From: CAVPFA01 sp963703655
Lineage (GTDB): Bacteria > Actinomycetota > Acidimicrobiia > Acidimicrobiales > Bog-793
Reading direction: 5' to 3'
Length of the DNA stretch: 64,000 nt
NCBI GenBank assembly: GCA_963703655.1
Contig: CAVPFA010000003.1
Span: forward strand, 1,798,001 to 1,862,000
Positions 34,464 through 43,234 of the stretch are shown here, in pieces (position 1 is the first letter of the stretch; each line of letters opens with the position of its first letter). The notes below the pieces were generated by a model. That model ran no database searches, was not told where the DNA came from, and was given only the letters and a program-made list of their open reading frames with translations. The position numbers were made by a program, and so were the translations under genes.

Positions 34464-34693
34464 GGATCGAGTACCGGGTGAGGGAATGGCACACCGGGTC
34501 GGTGCACGCCGGAGCGACGGGAGCCCAAGGGCTCGAGGCCATGCTCAACGAGCCCGAGTTGCTCGGCTACCGCCTTCATACCGTGCTGGGCGGCTTGGAC
34601 CAGTCACTCTTGATATTTGCCAAGGAGACCGCGGATCACCGGGCCGGCGCGGCGAACGATGCCGCCGCAACCAGGTCCGATCCCTTGTCGTAG
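34460..34693 (+). CDS. Conserved small protein of unknown function (77 aa)
   Basis: The ATG overlaps the stop of the LapA gene (ATGA). The product begins MRIEYRVREWHTGSVHAG and contains LEAMLNEPELLGYRLHTVLGG then QSLLIFAKE. This predicts a small alpha/beta domain like the DUF4177-type proteins (strand-helix-strand with a Gly turn). The tail is Ala/Asp-rich and probably disordered. No function can be assigned; coupling to a membrane protein suggests a cytoplasmic partner. Confidence 0.6.
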   Translation: MRIEYRVREWHTGSVHAGATGAQGLEAMLNEPELLGYRLHTVLGGLDQSLLIFAKETADHRAGAANDAAATRSDPLS

Positions 34694-34713
34694 CGGGCCG
34701 CCGGCAGCTCGTC

Positions 34714-35208
34714 CTAGAGGCCGTCGACCGAGATGGCGCCACCGCTCGAGACGTGCTCGGTCCACTCCGACCCGTCGAAGTAGCGCAGCTCATGGCGGCC
34801 GGTCGGGTCGGGCAGCCAGGCGGCGAGCCGGACCATCGGTGGCGCCGGGCCAGAGCGGTCCAAGGCGGCGAAGCCGGGAGCAGTTGAATAATCGGCTGTC
34901 GGCGCGTACACGGCGCCCGTGTCAGCCTGCCTTCGGTACGGATGACAGGCGATGATCGACAGCAAGGTGCCGAAGACGGCGACGAAGACGCTGGCGACGC
35001 CCCACACGACGGGATGGATGTGCCACGGGCTGTTGCCGGTGCGCTGCTTGTAGGCGTTGGTGCGCGCGAACGAGAGCACTCCGAACACCACGCCGAAGGT
35101 GAGGTACCAACCGGTCCGGATGAAGATCAGGCTGCCCATGACGCGCACGTCACGAGTGTAAGCCCAGAAGTTCGACGCACGCGATAAGTCGCCGAGCGGG
35201 TCGCGCAT
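34714..35208 (-). CDS. DUF2510-containing membrane protein
   Basis: A 164-residue protein with two predicted transmembrane segments (GWYLTFGVVFGVLSFAR and VVWGVASVFVAVFGTLLSIIAC). A C-terminal DUF2510 motif follows, AAWLPDPTGRHELRYFDGSEWTEHVSSGG (consensus GWYpDPsGrhelRYWDGtaWTdHV), a short module common in actinobacterial membrane proteins. The ATG at 35208 (MRDPLGDLSRAS) is preferred because the frame upstream is unconserved. The function is unknown. Confidence 0.75.
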   Translation of the reverse strand: MRDPLGDLSRASNFWAYTRDVRVMGSLIFIRTGWYLTFGVVFGVLSFARTNAYKQRTGNSPWHIHPVVWGVASVFVAVFGTLLSIIACHPYRRQADTGAVYAPTADYSTAPGFAALDRSGPAPPMVRLAAWLPDPTGRHELRYFDGSEWTEHVSSGGAISVDGL

Positions 35209-35299
35209 TGCGCGAGGCACGCCCGCCTCCCGCGTCTGATGGCCTGGCCTCGACGCGGTACGTTGCAGGGTGATCTGTAACGCTCGAAGCACCAAGGAC

Positions 35300-36439
35300 A
35301 TGACCATGAAGCGCGTCAGAACCCGGATCCGAGCCGCGTCCGCCAGCGCCAGGCGTGCCCCGCAGGTCCTTGCGGTTGTCGCACTCGTGGGGGCGCCGCT
35401 CGCAGTGTTCGCCACGACGCCGGCGAGCTCAGCGACGACGCCGGCGAGCTCAGCGACGACGCCGGCAAGGTCCCCGGTCACGCCATCGGGTCCTGAGATC
35501 GGCATTTCCCGCGGGATCGAGCTCACGAGCGGGTTTGCAAACGTGAAAGGCGACGGCTACACCTGGCACCTTTCGATCGGATGGGTCGACGTGTTCCAGG
35601 GTCAGGGTCTGATCTTGCCGCGCAACGATCTCGACGTATACGTCGCCGTCGAACGGACGGTGGCGGGGCCCGGGTACGAGACCCATTCGTGGTCCTTTTT
35701 CGCGCCCGTGTCCGGCCTGACGGTCAAGCCCAACGGCGACGCGACGCTGAATTCGGGCACGAGCCTGGACCCGGTCGCCGCCGTCGACGTCGGCTTCGTG
35801 CCGGCCAAGAAGACGGTCGAGACGGGCTGCTCGGGCGGGGGCAGCGCGACCCTCTACACCGGAGCACTTAGTGGAACCGTGGACCTGCACTCGGGGACGA
35901 CGCCGAAGAACCTGTCGTTCTCGGACAGGGTGTCGTTCGCGTCCGGTCCGAACACCTTGAGCCTCGGCACGTGCGTCCGCGATCTCTGTTCCGGGACCGT
36001 GTGGAGCGAGCCTTCAGGGAGCCCGCCCGCCGGCACGGTCGAGTCGGGAGGCGTCGAGACCTACGAGTCCGGGAAGCCGGTCAGCCTCGTCTCCGTGAGC
36101 CGGGAGACGAAGCTGAAGCTGCCGATCGGGGCCAGCCGTGACGACGTGGCCCAAGTGGAGGCGCCCGCCGCACGGTTCAACGCCAGGACGAGCTCCCTGG
36201 CGGTGAGCGCGTCCGGGTTCGTGTCCGGCTCGGGCGTCTTGACCGGGGTCAGAGGCGAGACTTCTTCGGAACCGTGCCAGATATCGGGGACGGGAAAGAA
36301 GTACACCGAGACGCTCACGTCCTACTCCGGTGCAAGGCTCACGGCGTGGAAGGCGTTCGCCGCGCACACGTCGCTCACCGGCCTGCTGACGGTGTCCGCG
36401 AAGGGGATCGGCGGCTTCACGATCGTCGCCTTGAAGTAG
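35300..36439 (+). CDS. Secreted protein of unknown function
   Basis: A protein of about 379 residues. The N-terminus has a long signal peptide (MTMKRVRTRIRAASASARRAPQ then VLAVVALVGAPLAVFA), followed by a TTPASSA repeat (three copies from a 21-bp DNA repeat at about 35414-35470). The mature part is Ser/Thr/Gly-rich, predicted all-beta, and has two cysteine pairs (TGCSGGG; GTCVRDLCSG). I do not recognise a family. It could be an envelope or secreted adhesion-type protein. The second ATG (35306) is an alternative start. Confidence 0.65.
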   Translation: MTMKRVRTRIRAASASARRAPQVLAVVALVGAPLAVFATTPASSATTPASSATTPARSPVTPSGPEIGISRGIELTSGFANVKGDGYTWHLSIGWVDVFQGQGLILPRNDLDVYVAVERTVAGPGYETHSWSFFAPVSGLTVKPNGDATLNSGTSLDPVAAVDVGFVPAKKTVETGCSGGGSATLYTGALSGTVDLHSGTTPKNLSFSDRVSFASGPNTLSLGTCVRDLCSGTVWSEPSGSPPAGTVESGGVETYESGKPVSLVSVSRETKLKLPIGASRDDVAQVEAPAARFNARTSSLAVSASGFVSGSGVLTGVRGETSSEPCQISGTGKKYTETLTSYSGARLTAWKAFAAHTSLTGLLTVSAKGIGGFTIVALK

Positions 36440-36476
36440 CTCCGACGCGGCCTCCTACGCTGCTGCGCGCTCTTCG

Positions 36477-37343
36477 TCATCGCGCCAGCGGGAACGCAGC
36501 GGTCATCGAGACGGCGCCGTTCGGGGAGATGACGTAGCCCTCGTAGCCCTCGGCGGCTTCGATGTGAACCAGGCCCGCCTCACCGGAGGCGAGCAGCCCG
36601 GTCGCGAGCGCGTCCGCCAGGCAGAGCTCGGGGCCGGCAACGGTGGCCGATACGCAACGCGTCCCGGCCAGCCCGGTGTGCGGGTCGACGACGTGGTTTC
36701 CGCGTTCGTAGCAGCCCGAGGTGGCCACGGCGCCCGGCGATTCGAGGACGCAGGCAACCTTGTCGACCGCCCACGGGTCGCGCACGCCGATTCTCCACGC
36801 CGATCCCGGCTCGGGACCACCGAGCGTGGCTAGGTCGCCCCCGGCGCTCACCATCGCCGCGCTGACGCCGGCGGCGCGCAGCTCGGCGAGCGCCCTGCCG
36901 GCCGCCCACCCCTTCACGAGCCCGGTCGGGTCGACGCCACCAGCCATTGCCCAAGGGTCGAACCAGCCGCCCGAGAGATCACGGGCAACCGAGCACAGCT
37001 CGAGCACCGTCACGATCTCGGCGGGGGCCTGGTCGAGAGAGATCTCGTTTCGGCGGAGCAGGCTCATCGGGCTCATCGGCCTCCAGGTGCTGAAGACTGC
37101 GTCCGCGCGTTCGAGCCGGGCGCACGCCTTGGCGAGGGCAACCAGGGCCGCGCTCCGCCCGGCAGCGCCCGGGCGCACGTCGAACGACACCATCGTCCCC
37201 ATGACCGGCTGGACACGACGAATCGCGGCACCGGCCGGCCCCGCCGGACGATGGGCGCGGGCCGTCTCGTCCGGAGCCCGGTCGTGCGCTCCGGCCGGGG
37301 CCTCGGCCCACGCCTCGGGGCTGGCGGTCGTGGTCACGGCCAC
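36477..37343 (-). CDS. apbE: FAD:protein FMN transferase
   Basis: ApbE family, 288 residues: transfers FMN from FAD to a Thr/Ser of exported or membrane flavoproteins. Motifs: QPVMGTMVSFDVR, FSTWRPMSPMSLLRRNE, GGVDPTGLVKGWAAGRALAEL, VSAGGDLATLG, and HVVDPHTGLAG, which carries the Mg-site Asp. There is no signal peptide; the N-terminal 40 residues are an Ala-rich extension. The GTG start overlaps the stop of the FMN-binding protein gene, its obvious substrate. It is the third gene of a flavin-transfer operon (flavocytochrome, FMN-binding protein, ApbE). Confidence 0.92.
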   Translation of the reverse strand: MAVTTTASPEAWAEAPAGAHDRAPDETARAHRPAGPAGAAIRRVQPVMGTMVSFDVRPGAAGRSAALVALAKACARLERADAVFSTWRPMSPMSLLRRNEISLDQAPAEIVTVLELCSVARDLSGGWFDPWAMAGGVDPTGLVKGWAAGRALAELRAAGVSAAMVSAGGDLATLGGPEPGSAWRIGVRDPWAVDKVACVLESPGAVATSGCYERGNHVVDPHTGLAGTRCVSATVAGPELCLADALATGLLASGEAGLVHIEAAEGYEGYVISPNGAVSMTAAFPLAR

Positions 37344-37837
37344 TACTTGACTCCGAGCTTGTCCAGGGCCGCCTGCAGCGACTGGACGTAGGCCTGGCTA
37401 GTGAACGTTGCTCCCGAGACGCCGTTGATGCTCGCGCTCTGTGCCTGAAGCGTCTGGCTCTCGAGCTGGGGCTCCGCGTAGGCGTTGACCTGCGCCGAGT
37501 GGGGATCGAAGGCGCTGTCGATGGCGGGCTGGACGCTGGTGATCCTGCCGCCTGTGACCGTCACCTTGAGCTCGAGCTCCCCGTACTGGTACTGCACGTC
37601 AGCGCCGAGGGCGGTGTGAGTCCCCGCCGCAGAGGATGTCGACGGCGTCGAGCTCGACGGCGCGCCGGGAGTGGTGGTCGTCGAAGTCCCGCCACCGCCG
37701 GCCGATGGCGAGGAGGGCGTCGTCGGCGTCGTCCCGCCGCCGGGCAGAACGGTGGTGCGCAGCCTCTGTGTGTGAAACCCCAGCACTGCGGCCACGCCGG
37801 CGGCGGTTGCGACCAGGACGATCGGCGCTCGCCTCAT
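37343..37837 (-). CDS. FMN-binding (flavinylated) membrane-anchored protein
   Basis: A 164-residue protein: an N-terminal membrane anchor or signal (residues 5-20), a long Thr/Ser/Pro/Gly spacer (33-72), then an FMN_bind domain (YQYGELELKVTVTGGRITSVQ). The flavinylation motif SGATFTS lies at 141-147, with the acceptor Thr probably T146. FMN would be attached by the adjacent ApbE. Placed outside the membrane, it would pass electrons from the flavocytochrome to an extracytoplasmic acceptor, as in described flavin-based electron transfer systems. Confidence 0.88.
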   Translation of the reverse strand: MRRAPIVLVATAAGVAAVLGFHTQRLRTTVLPGGGTTPTTPSSPSAGGGGTSTTTTPGAPSSSTPSTSSAAGTHTALGADVQYQYGELELKVTVTGGRITSVQPAIDSAFDPHSAQVNAYAEPQLESQTLQAQSASINGVSGATFTSQAYVQSLQAALDKLGVK

Positions 37838-37880
37838 CGCAGGCTCGCCAGGTTCTCGAGGGGTTCGGGACGTCGCATCG

Positions 37881-39200
37881 TCAGAACGCGAACGACTCTG
37901 AATGGATGCGGTCGGCACGAACCCCGAGCCGGCGGGCCGCGTCCACGACCCGGTCGGTGAAACCTTCCGGACCGCAGACGTACACGTCACGTTTGCTCAC
38001 GTCGGGGACCAGGTCGCGAAGGAGCCGGGAATCGACGCGAACCCGGTGCCGGCTTCCGACCAGGACGTGCAGGCGGCCGCCGCGCGCCTTCACCAGGGGG
38101 GCGATCTCGTCCTGGAAGAGCACCTCTTCGTGAGTGGGCGCGCGCAGCACGACCACGACGTCGACTGCGGGCGGCAGGTCCTCGAGCAGGGCGCGCAGGG
38201 GAGTGACCCCGACGCCGGCCGCGACGAGCAGGACCTTGTCGCCGCTTCGCGAATGCTTGGTGACAACTCCGTAGGGGCCCTCGATCGCCACCCGGGTGCC
38301 GGCCCGCAGGCTCGCCACCGATTCGGAGAAGTCACCGCGCGCCTTGATCGTGACGCGGACGAACGGCGGTCGCGGCATCGCGGAGAGGGAATACGGGTGG
38401 GCCTGCCACCACAGCTGGCCCGTGAGGAACCGCCATTGGAGGAACTGTCCGCCGACGACCGGCAGCCTTTCGAGGTGACGGCCCGCGCAGATCACCGACA
38501 CCACATCCTGAGCCTCCCGGCGGACCTCGACCACTCGCAGGCGGTGATGCACCGTGCGCCACAGGGGAAGCCCCACGCGCCAGACGAGCACGACGCCGGC
38601 GGTCGAGCCCCAGACCAACACCCAGAACGCTCTCGCCAGGGGATGGCCCACGAACGAAGCGCCGTCAGCCAGCTGATGGGAGAAGGCGAGGGCGATCGCG
38701 AGGTAGGTATAGAGGTGGACGGCCCACCAGGTCTCGTAAGCCAGCCTCGAGCGGACGGCTCGAAACGAGGCCACGCCGGCCATCACGAGCAGGCCGAAAC
38801 CAGCCGTCGCCATCAACACGTCCGGGTACGAGGTGAGCAGGACACGCAGTTCGTGCAGGGGACCGACCGACGCCTGTTCCGCGTAGCCGATCGTGATGAG
38901 CACCCCGTGCGCGCCGAGCAGGACGATCGGCCACGGGCCGAGGCGGCGGTGCCAGGACACGAGGCGGTCCTGGCCCAGAACCCGCTCCAGCCAGGGGAGT
39001 CTCGAGATCAGCAACAGCAAGACGAGAAGCAGGTAGCTGCCGGTCAGCCCGGCCAGGCGCCCGGCCGCGGTGACAAGACCGCCCGGGGCGACGAGCGACC
39101 CGTGCGTCTCGGCCGTCAGCCCGAGCCCGAGGGTGACGCCGAATCCGAGGGCTGCGACTGCGGTGACGGCGTTGGCGGACCACTCGGGCGGAGCGCGCAT
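37881..39200 (-). CDS. Ferric-reductase-like transmembrane flavocytochrome (FNR domain)
   Basis: A 439-residue protein. The N-terminal six-helix ferric-reductase domain has two candidate heme-b His pairs: H84 (SWHRRLG) with H98 (GAHGVLI), and H162 (AVHLYTY) with H175 (FSHQLAD). The C-terminal ferredoxin-NADP-reductase module binds FAD (HPYSLSAMP) and NAD(P)H (LVAAGVGVTPLRALLE, VYVCGPEGFTDRV). It would carry electrons from NAD(P)H across the membrane to the flavinylated protein encoded next (44 bp away). It lies just after the TorD gene on the same strand, so the flavin and molybdenum systems may share a transcript. Confidence 0.9.
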   Translation of the reverse strand: MRAPPEWSANAVTAVAALGFGVTLGLGLTAETHGSLVAPGGLVTAAGRLAGLTGSYLLLVLLLLISRLPWLERVLGQDRLVSWHRRLGPWPIVLLGAHGVLITIGYAEQASVGPLHELRVLLTSYPDVLMATAGFGLLVMAGVASFRAVRSRLAYETWWAVHLYTYLAIALAFSHQLADGASFVGHPLARAFWVLVWGSTAGVVLVWRVGLPLWRTVHHRLRVVEVRREAQDVVSVICAGRHLERLPVVGGQFLQWRFLTGQLWWQAHPYSLSAMPRPPFVRVTIKARGDFSESVASLRAGTRVAIEGPYGVVTKHSRSGDKVLLVAAGVGVTPLRALLEDLPPAVDVVVVLRAPTHEEVLFQDEIAPLVKARGGRLHVLVGSRHRVRVDSRLLRDLVPDVSKRDVYVCGPEGFTDRVVDAARRLGVRADRIHSESFAF

Positions 39201-39307
39201 GTCCCAAGCCTCGCCCGGCTCCCTGGGCGGAATGTGAAGGAAGGCTGGGAGCAGGCTGTGAGTCCGGCTGGCTCGGGCCTCGGCGCCGGCGCCGCGGCTC
39301 GGTTCTC

Positions 39308-40294
39308 TCAGGTCCGGACTCCCCGCCGCGCGACGGTGGTGAACACCGCGGAGGTGGCCGCTGCCCGATCACACCACCACTCGCCGATTCCTCCCCCCTC
39401 GGGCATCCACTCACGGTGGAGCTCGACCCAGCGGGCTGCTTCACGGGCCAGCCAAGACGCCGTCCCGGTGGCGTCCTGGTCGAGCATCGCCCGGATCGTG
39501 AACCGGCGCTCACCCTGGCGCAGGCCGACGCCGATCTCCCGGGAAGCCGAGATGAGCCGCCCCCGGGTTAGGACGAGGCCTGAGCACGCGGGCGCGAGCA
39601 CAGAATCGACGGCTTCGGGGACGCCGGTCTCGAACATGGGTTCAGGCGCTTGCCGCAGAGCGAGAGGCAGACGCGAAGGCGCTCCGGCCGCCTCGGTCTC
39701 GGCTGCCAGCGCCTCGGCCACGAGCGCGGCCCAGGCTTGGAACCAGGCGGTCCCCACGTCGGAGACTGCGGCGAGGAACGCCGGCACCCAGGACGCGATG
39801 TGTTCCCACAAGAGTGTCTTGCGCGCACGGGTGAGGCCCACGCGGGTTGCGTCGCTGTGACGGTGGTCGAGCGCGTCGATGCCCAGGGCCGCATAGAGCC
39901 CGAACAGAGCCGCCAGGTGGTCCGGCTCCGCCGGTGGCACCAGGCCCAGCGCCCGCCAGAAGCCGGCCACCCGGTCGCTCGCCTCGCCCCCCAGCATGCC
40001 GCCGCGGCTCAGGTAGAACGAGGCGTAGGGATGGCACTGGAGGACGAGCACCGCTGTGTGCTCCTCGGGAAGCGGGAGACCCGGTAGTCCGAGGGCGTCG
40101 GCGGCGGAGGCCTGTGACGGCTCGGGGGCCTCGCTCAGGCTCGCCAGCGCCCGGAGCAACTCGAACCGGCCGGCGCCGGCGGCACGGGCGGCATCGGCGT
40201 GACCCCCGTGACCGCCGGCACCGGCGGCACTGGCGCCCCCGAAGGCACGGGCGTAACCGGGAGCGGGATCGGGTGGGGGACCTCCTCGAATCAC
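39308..40294 (-). CDS. TorD/DmsD-like molybdoenzyme chaperone
   Basis: A 328-residue helical protein with the TorD pattern RFELLRALASLSEAP, HPYASFYLSRGGMLGGEASDRVAGFWRALGL, PDHLAALFGLYAALGI and LLWEHIASWVPAFLAAV. These chaperones assist cofactor insertion into a partner molybdoenzyme. The GTG at 40294 overlaps the stop of the molybdoenzyme gene (GTGA), which is preferred over an ATG 20 codons upstream. It has a Gly/Ala/His-rich N-terminal stretch (residues 18-43) and a C-terminal half of about 130 residues beyond the usual TorD length, possibly a second domain. Confidence 0.8.
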   Translation of the reverse strand: MIRGGPPPDPAPGYARAFGGASAAGAGGHGGHADAARAAGAGRFELLRALASLSEAPEPSQASAADALGLPGLPLPEEHTAVLVLQCHPYASFYLSRGGMLGGEASDRVAGFWRALGLVPPAEPDHLAALFGLYAALGIDALDHRHSDATRVGLTRARKTLLWEHIASWVPAFLAAVSDVGTAWFQAWAALVAEALAAETEAAGAPSRLPLALRQAPEPMFETGVPEAVDSVLAPACSGLVLTRGRLISASREIGVGLRQGERRFTIRAMLDQDATGTASWLAREAARWVELHREWMPEGGGIGEWWCDRAAATSAVFTTVARRGVRT

Positions 40295-43224
40295 GGCTCG
40301 GCGCCCGGCAGGAGATACACGCGGGGCGACGGCCGGAGCGGCCGGATGAGCCACGAGGGGCGGCGCGTGCCGTCGGGGGAAACCTGTCCCGCCGGTCGGG
40401 TCCTAGCGAGCCACCTGCGGTATGCGTCGTGCGCCTTTTCGGTGTCGACGCAGATGTCGCCGAGACGGTCGGTCGGCGCCGCAGGACGGACCCGCACGGC
40501 CTGGTGCCAGCAGTGCATGCCGGAGATGGGGTCAGGTTGAACAGGAAACGTCAGGTTCTGGTGCACGGCGACGTCGGTCCACCAGATGCGTGCGGTGTCC
40601 GGGTCGGACGAGTCATACGGGCCGACGCCGGCGCGGCGCGACATCGACCATCCGCCCTCGCCGCGGTCCAAGGTGACCGTGGCCATAGCCAGGCGTTGGC
40701 CGGGCTGTTGCCCGGACAGCTTCCACCGGCCCATGTGGTGGCTGCAGGCCACGACTCCGGGACGGATGCCCTCGGTCAGCCAGGCCTTCGCGACGAAGTG
40801 GCCGATCTCTGTCTCGACGCGGACCAGGTCGCCCGTGCGGGCCACCTCGAGCCGTGCCGCATCGGTCGGGTGGATCCAAACCGGGTTGGCGTGAGCGAGC
40901 TCGTCGAGCCATTTCGAGTTCGCGGACCGGGTGTGGACCTGGGTCGGCAGGCGAAACGTGGACAGCAGCACCATCTGGTCCGCGGCCAGCTCGGACGGGT
41001 GAACGTGGCTGCGGATGTAGCCGGGAAGGGCGTGCTCGGGCCAGCCCCACGCGGCGAGCGTCGAGGACCAGAACTCGAGGCGCCCGGACGGTGTCGGGAA
41101 GCCCCGCCGGACGACGCCGTCGACGAGCACCCCGACCGGGCGCCTGCCCTCGTCGTCGGGCGCGGGAGCTCCGGTCGGCACGATGTTCGAGGTATCTGCC
41201 GCCGGGGCCTCGGTGTAGACGCGGCCGAATGCCGCGACGTCGGTGTTCGCAAGCTCGCCGGCGAGAACCTCGTCTTCGTGGCGCGCGCCGGCGCCGGCGC
41301 CGATCTCGAAGGCGCCGTAACGTCTCATGTACGCGAGCGGGGACAGGCCGCCCTCCGCGGCCGCCTCAGGGAGTCCCGGCACCGAGTGATCGAACATCCA
41401 GGAGTAGTACTCCTCGACCGACAGCCGGGTTCCGGGCTCCGCCCGGGACTCGTGGTACTGGCGGATGCCGAGGCTGCCGTCGGGATCGATCCTCCAGGAG
41501 AGCTCGATCCAGAACTCGTTCTCCTCCCAGACCTCGCCGGGGTTTACCTGGCGGCTGTCGGTGACGGTCTCGCCGAGGCGCTCCCGGGCCGCGCGCAGCA
41601 CGGGTTGGCGCAGGGCGATCCACTGCCCGTCGTACTGCTCGTACGAATGGGTGTCGTGACGTTCGGGCCCGTGGCCCATCGGCAGCACGTAGTCGGCGAA
41701 ATAGGCCGATTCGTTCCACGTCGGCGTGAGGGCCACGAAGCAGCCCACCTTGTCCTCGTCGGCGAGCACCTCCATCCACGAGAGGCCGTCGGGATTCGTC
41801 CAGACGGGGTTGTAGACCCGGATGAAGTAGGTGTCGAGCCGGCCTCTGCCCTCCTTCAGGAAATGGGGCAGGAGGTACGACAGCTCGTTATGGGCGAGCG
41901 GGTACTCGAGCGGGTACGTGAGCTCGTTCCACACCTCGGGATGCGACGGCATGTGGATGGGCCGCGGCACGAACTTGTTCCAGGCATTGGGGAAAGTGCC
42001 GCCTTCGGTGGCCACCGCGCCCAGCAGTGCCGAGATCAGAAAAAGCGTCCTCGACACCTGCCACCCGCCGAGATTCGAGGCGGCGGCGGCTCTCCAGGTG
42101 TGGGCAGCAAAACGGTGCCCCGCGCCCGCAACCGCCTCTCCCACTTCCGCGAGCGTCGCGGCGTCGACCCCCGATTCGGCCGCCGCGAAGTCGAAGGAGT
42201 ACTCGGCGTACATCGTGGCGAGGAGGCCCTCGAAGGATGCGAAGGTCGCCGGCAGGTCCGGCCGGCAGTTCGCCAGGTATTCCTCCCAGTTCCACCACCG
42301 CCGGACGAACTCGGCGTCGTAGCGGCCGGTGGCGATGATGTGGTGCGCGATAGCGAGGTTGATCGCCGCCTCGCTGCCGGGCACGGGCGACAGCCACCAG
42401 TCGGCGTGCGTCGCGGTGTTCGAAAGTCTCGTGTCGACCACGATCACCTTCGCGCCCGCCGCACGGGCCTCGACGATCCGCTGCGCATGTGGGTTGAAGT
42501 AGTGGCCGCTCTCGAGGTGCGAGCTGATCAGGTAGATGACGTCCGCGTTGGCGTGGTCCGGGCTGGGCCGGTCCATGCCCATCCAGAACTGGTAGCCCGC
42601 TCGACCCGCGCTGGAGCAGACGTTGGTGTGCGAGTTGAGCCCGTCCACGCCCCAGCTGGCCAGCACCCTCTCTGTGAAGCCGTCCTCACCGGGCCGGCCG
42701 ATGTGGACCATGAGCTCGTTCTGGCGGCCCTCGACGATGGCACGGCGGATTCGGGTGGCGAGCACGTCGAGGACCTCGTCCCACGAGACCTGCTCCCAGC
42801 GCCCCTCGCCCCGGCCACCGGCGCGGCGCATCGGATACAGGATCCTGTCCGGGTCGGTGATCTGGTTGATCGTCGCGGGGCCCTTGGCGCAGTTGCGACC
42901 CCTCGATCCCGGATGCTCGGGATTGCCCTCGAATTTACGGACCTGAAGAGTCCTTCGATCGACATAGGCGAGCAGGCCGCAGGCCGACTCGCAGTTGAAG
43001 CAGGTTGTGGGGACAAGGACGTAGTGGTGCTCGGCCCGTTCGGGCCAGGCTCTGGAATCGAGCTCGACCCAGTCGTCCCAACGCTCCTTGGGCGGGAACG
43101 AGGCAAGGTGCACACGGGAGGGCCCCGGGTAGAACGTCTCGCCCCTCGCCTCTGATTCGGCCTTTGCGGCGCTGACGCGCTCGGCGAGGGCTTCCAGCTT
43201 GTCGCTCCCGACGTAGTCGCTCAT
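40291..43224 (-). CDS. Molybdopterin oxidoreductase, catalytic subunit (DMSO reductase superfamily)
   Basis: A 977-residue CISM catalytic subunit. The [4Fe-4S] ligands are C75, C78, C82 and C112 (CFNCESACG ... GRNCAKG). The probable Mo ligand is C203 in HTNVCSSAG, as in PsrA/TtrA/formate-dehydrogenase-like members rather than DmsA (Ser) or NarG (Asp). The C-terminal cofactor domain has GRLEFWSSTLAAWG, VHTRSANSKWLDEL and NPVWIHPTDAARL. The N-terminal 70 residues have no twin-arginine signal, so the enzyme should be cytoplasmic. The preceding gene encodes its FeS and membrane subunits (10-bp gap) and the following one its TorD chaperone. The substrate is unknown; sulfur compounds are the usual guess for cytoplasmic CISMs with NrfD-like anchors. 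Confidence 0.9.
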   Translation of the reverse strand: MSDYVGSDKLEALAERVSAAKAESEARGETFYPGPSRVHLASFPPKERWDDWVELDSRAWPERAEHHYVLVPTTCFNCESACGLLAYVDRRTLQVRKFEGNPEHPGSRGRNCAKGPATINQITDPDRILYPMRRAGGRGEGRWEQVSWDEVLDVLATRIRRAIVEGRQNELMVHIGRPGEDGFTERVLASWGVDGLNSHTNVCSSAGRAGYQFWMGMDRPSPDHANADVIYLISSHLESGHYFNPHAQRIVEARAAGAKVIVVDTRLSNTATHADWWLSPVPGSEAAINLAIAHHIIATGRYDAEFVRRWWNWEEYLANCRPDLPATFASFEGLLATMYAEYSFDFAAAESGVDAATLAEVGEAVAGAGHRFAAHTWRAAAASNLGGWQVSRTLFLISALLGAVATEGGTFPNAWNKFVPRPIHMPSHPEVWNELTYPLEYPLAHNELSYLLPHFLKEGRGRLDTYFIRVYNPVWTNPDGLSWMEVLADEDKVGCFVALTPTWNESAYFADYVLPMGHGPERHDTHSYEQYDGQWIALRQPVLRAARERLGETVTDSRQVNPGEVWEENEFWIELSWRIDPDGSLGIRQYHESRAEPGTRLSVEEYYSWMFDHSVPGLPEAAAEGGLSPLAYMRRYGAFEIGAGAGARHEDEVLAGELANTDVAAFGRVYTEAPAADTSNIVPTGAPAPDDEGRRPVGVLVDGVVRRGFPTPSGRLEFWSSTLAAWGWPEHALPGYIRSHVHPSELAADQMVLLSTFRLPTQVHTRSANSKWLDELAHANPVWIHPTDAARLEVARTGDLVRVETEIGHFVAKAWLTEGIRPGVVACSHHMGRWKLSGQQPGQRLAMATVTLDRGEGGWSMSRRAGVGPYDSSDPDTARIWWTDVAVHQNLTFPVQPDPISGMHCWHQAVRVRPAAPTDRLGDICVDTEKAHDAYRRWLARTRPAGQVSPDGTRRPSWLIRPLRPSPRVYLLPGAEP

Positions 43225-43234
43225 GTCGAGCCCG

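Noticed and set aside
39847..43155. A very long plus-strand open frame opposite the molybdoenzyme gene
   Set aside because: Its translation is Arg/Gly/Pro-rich with no domains; it is the antisense shadow of a high-GC gene whose own frame has perfect family motifs.
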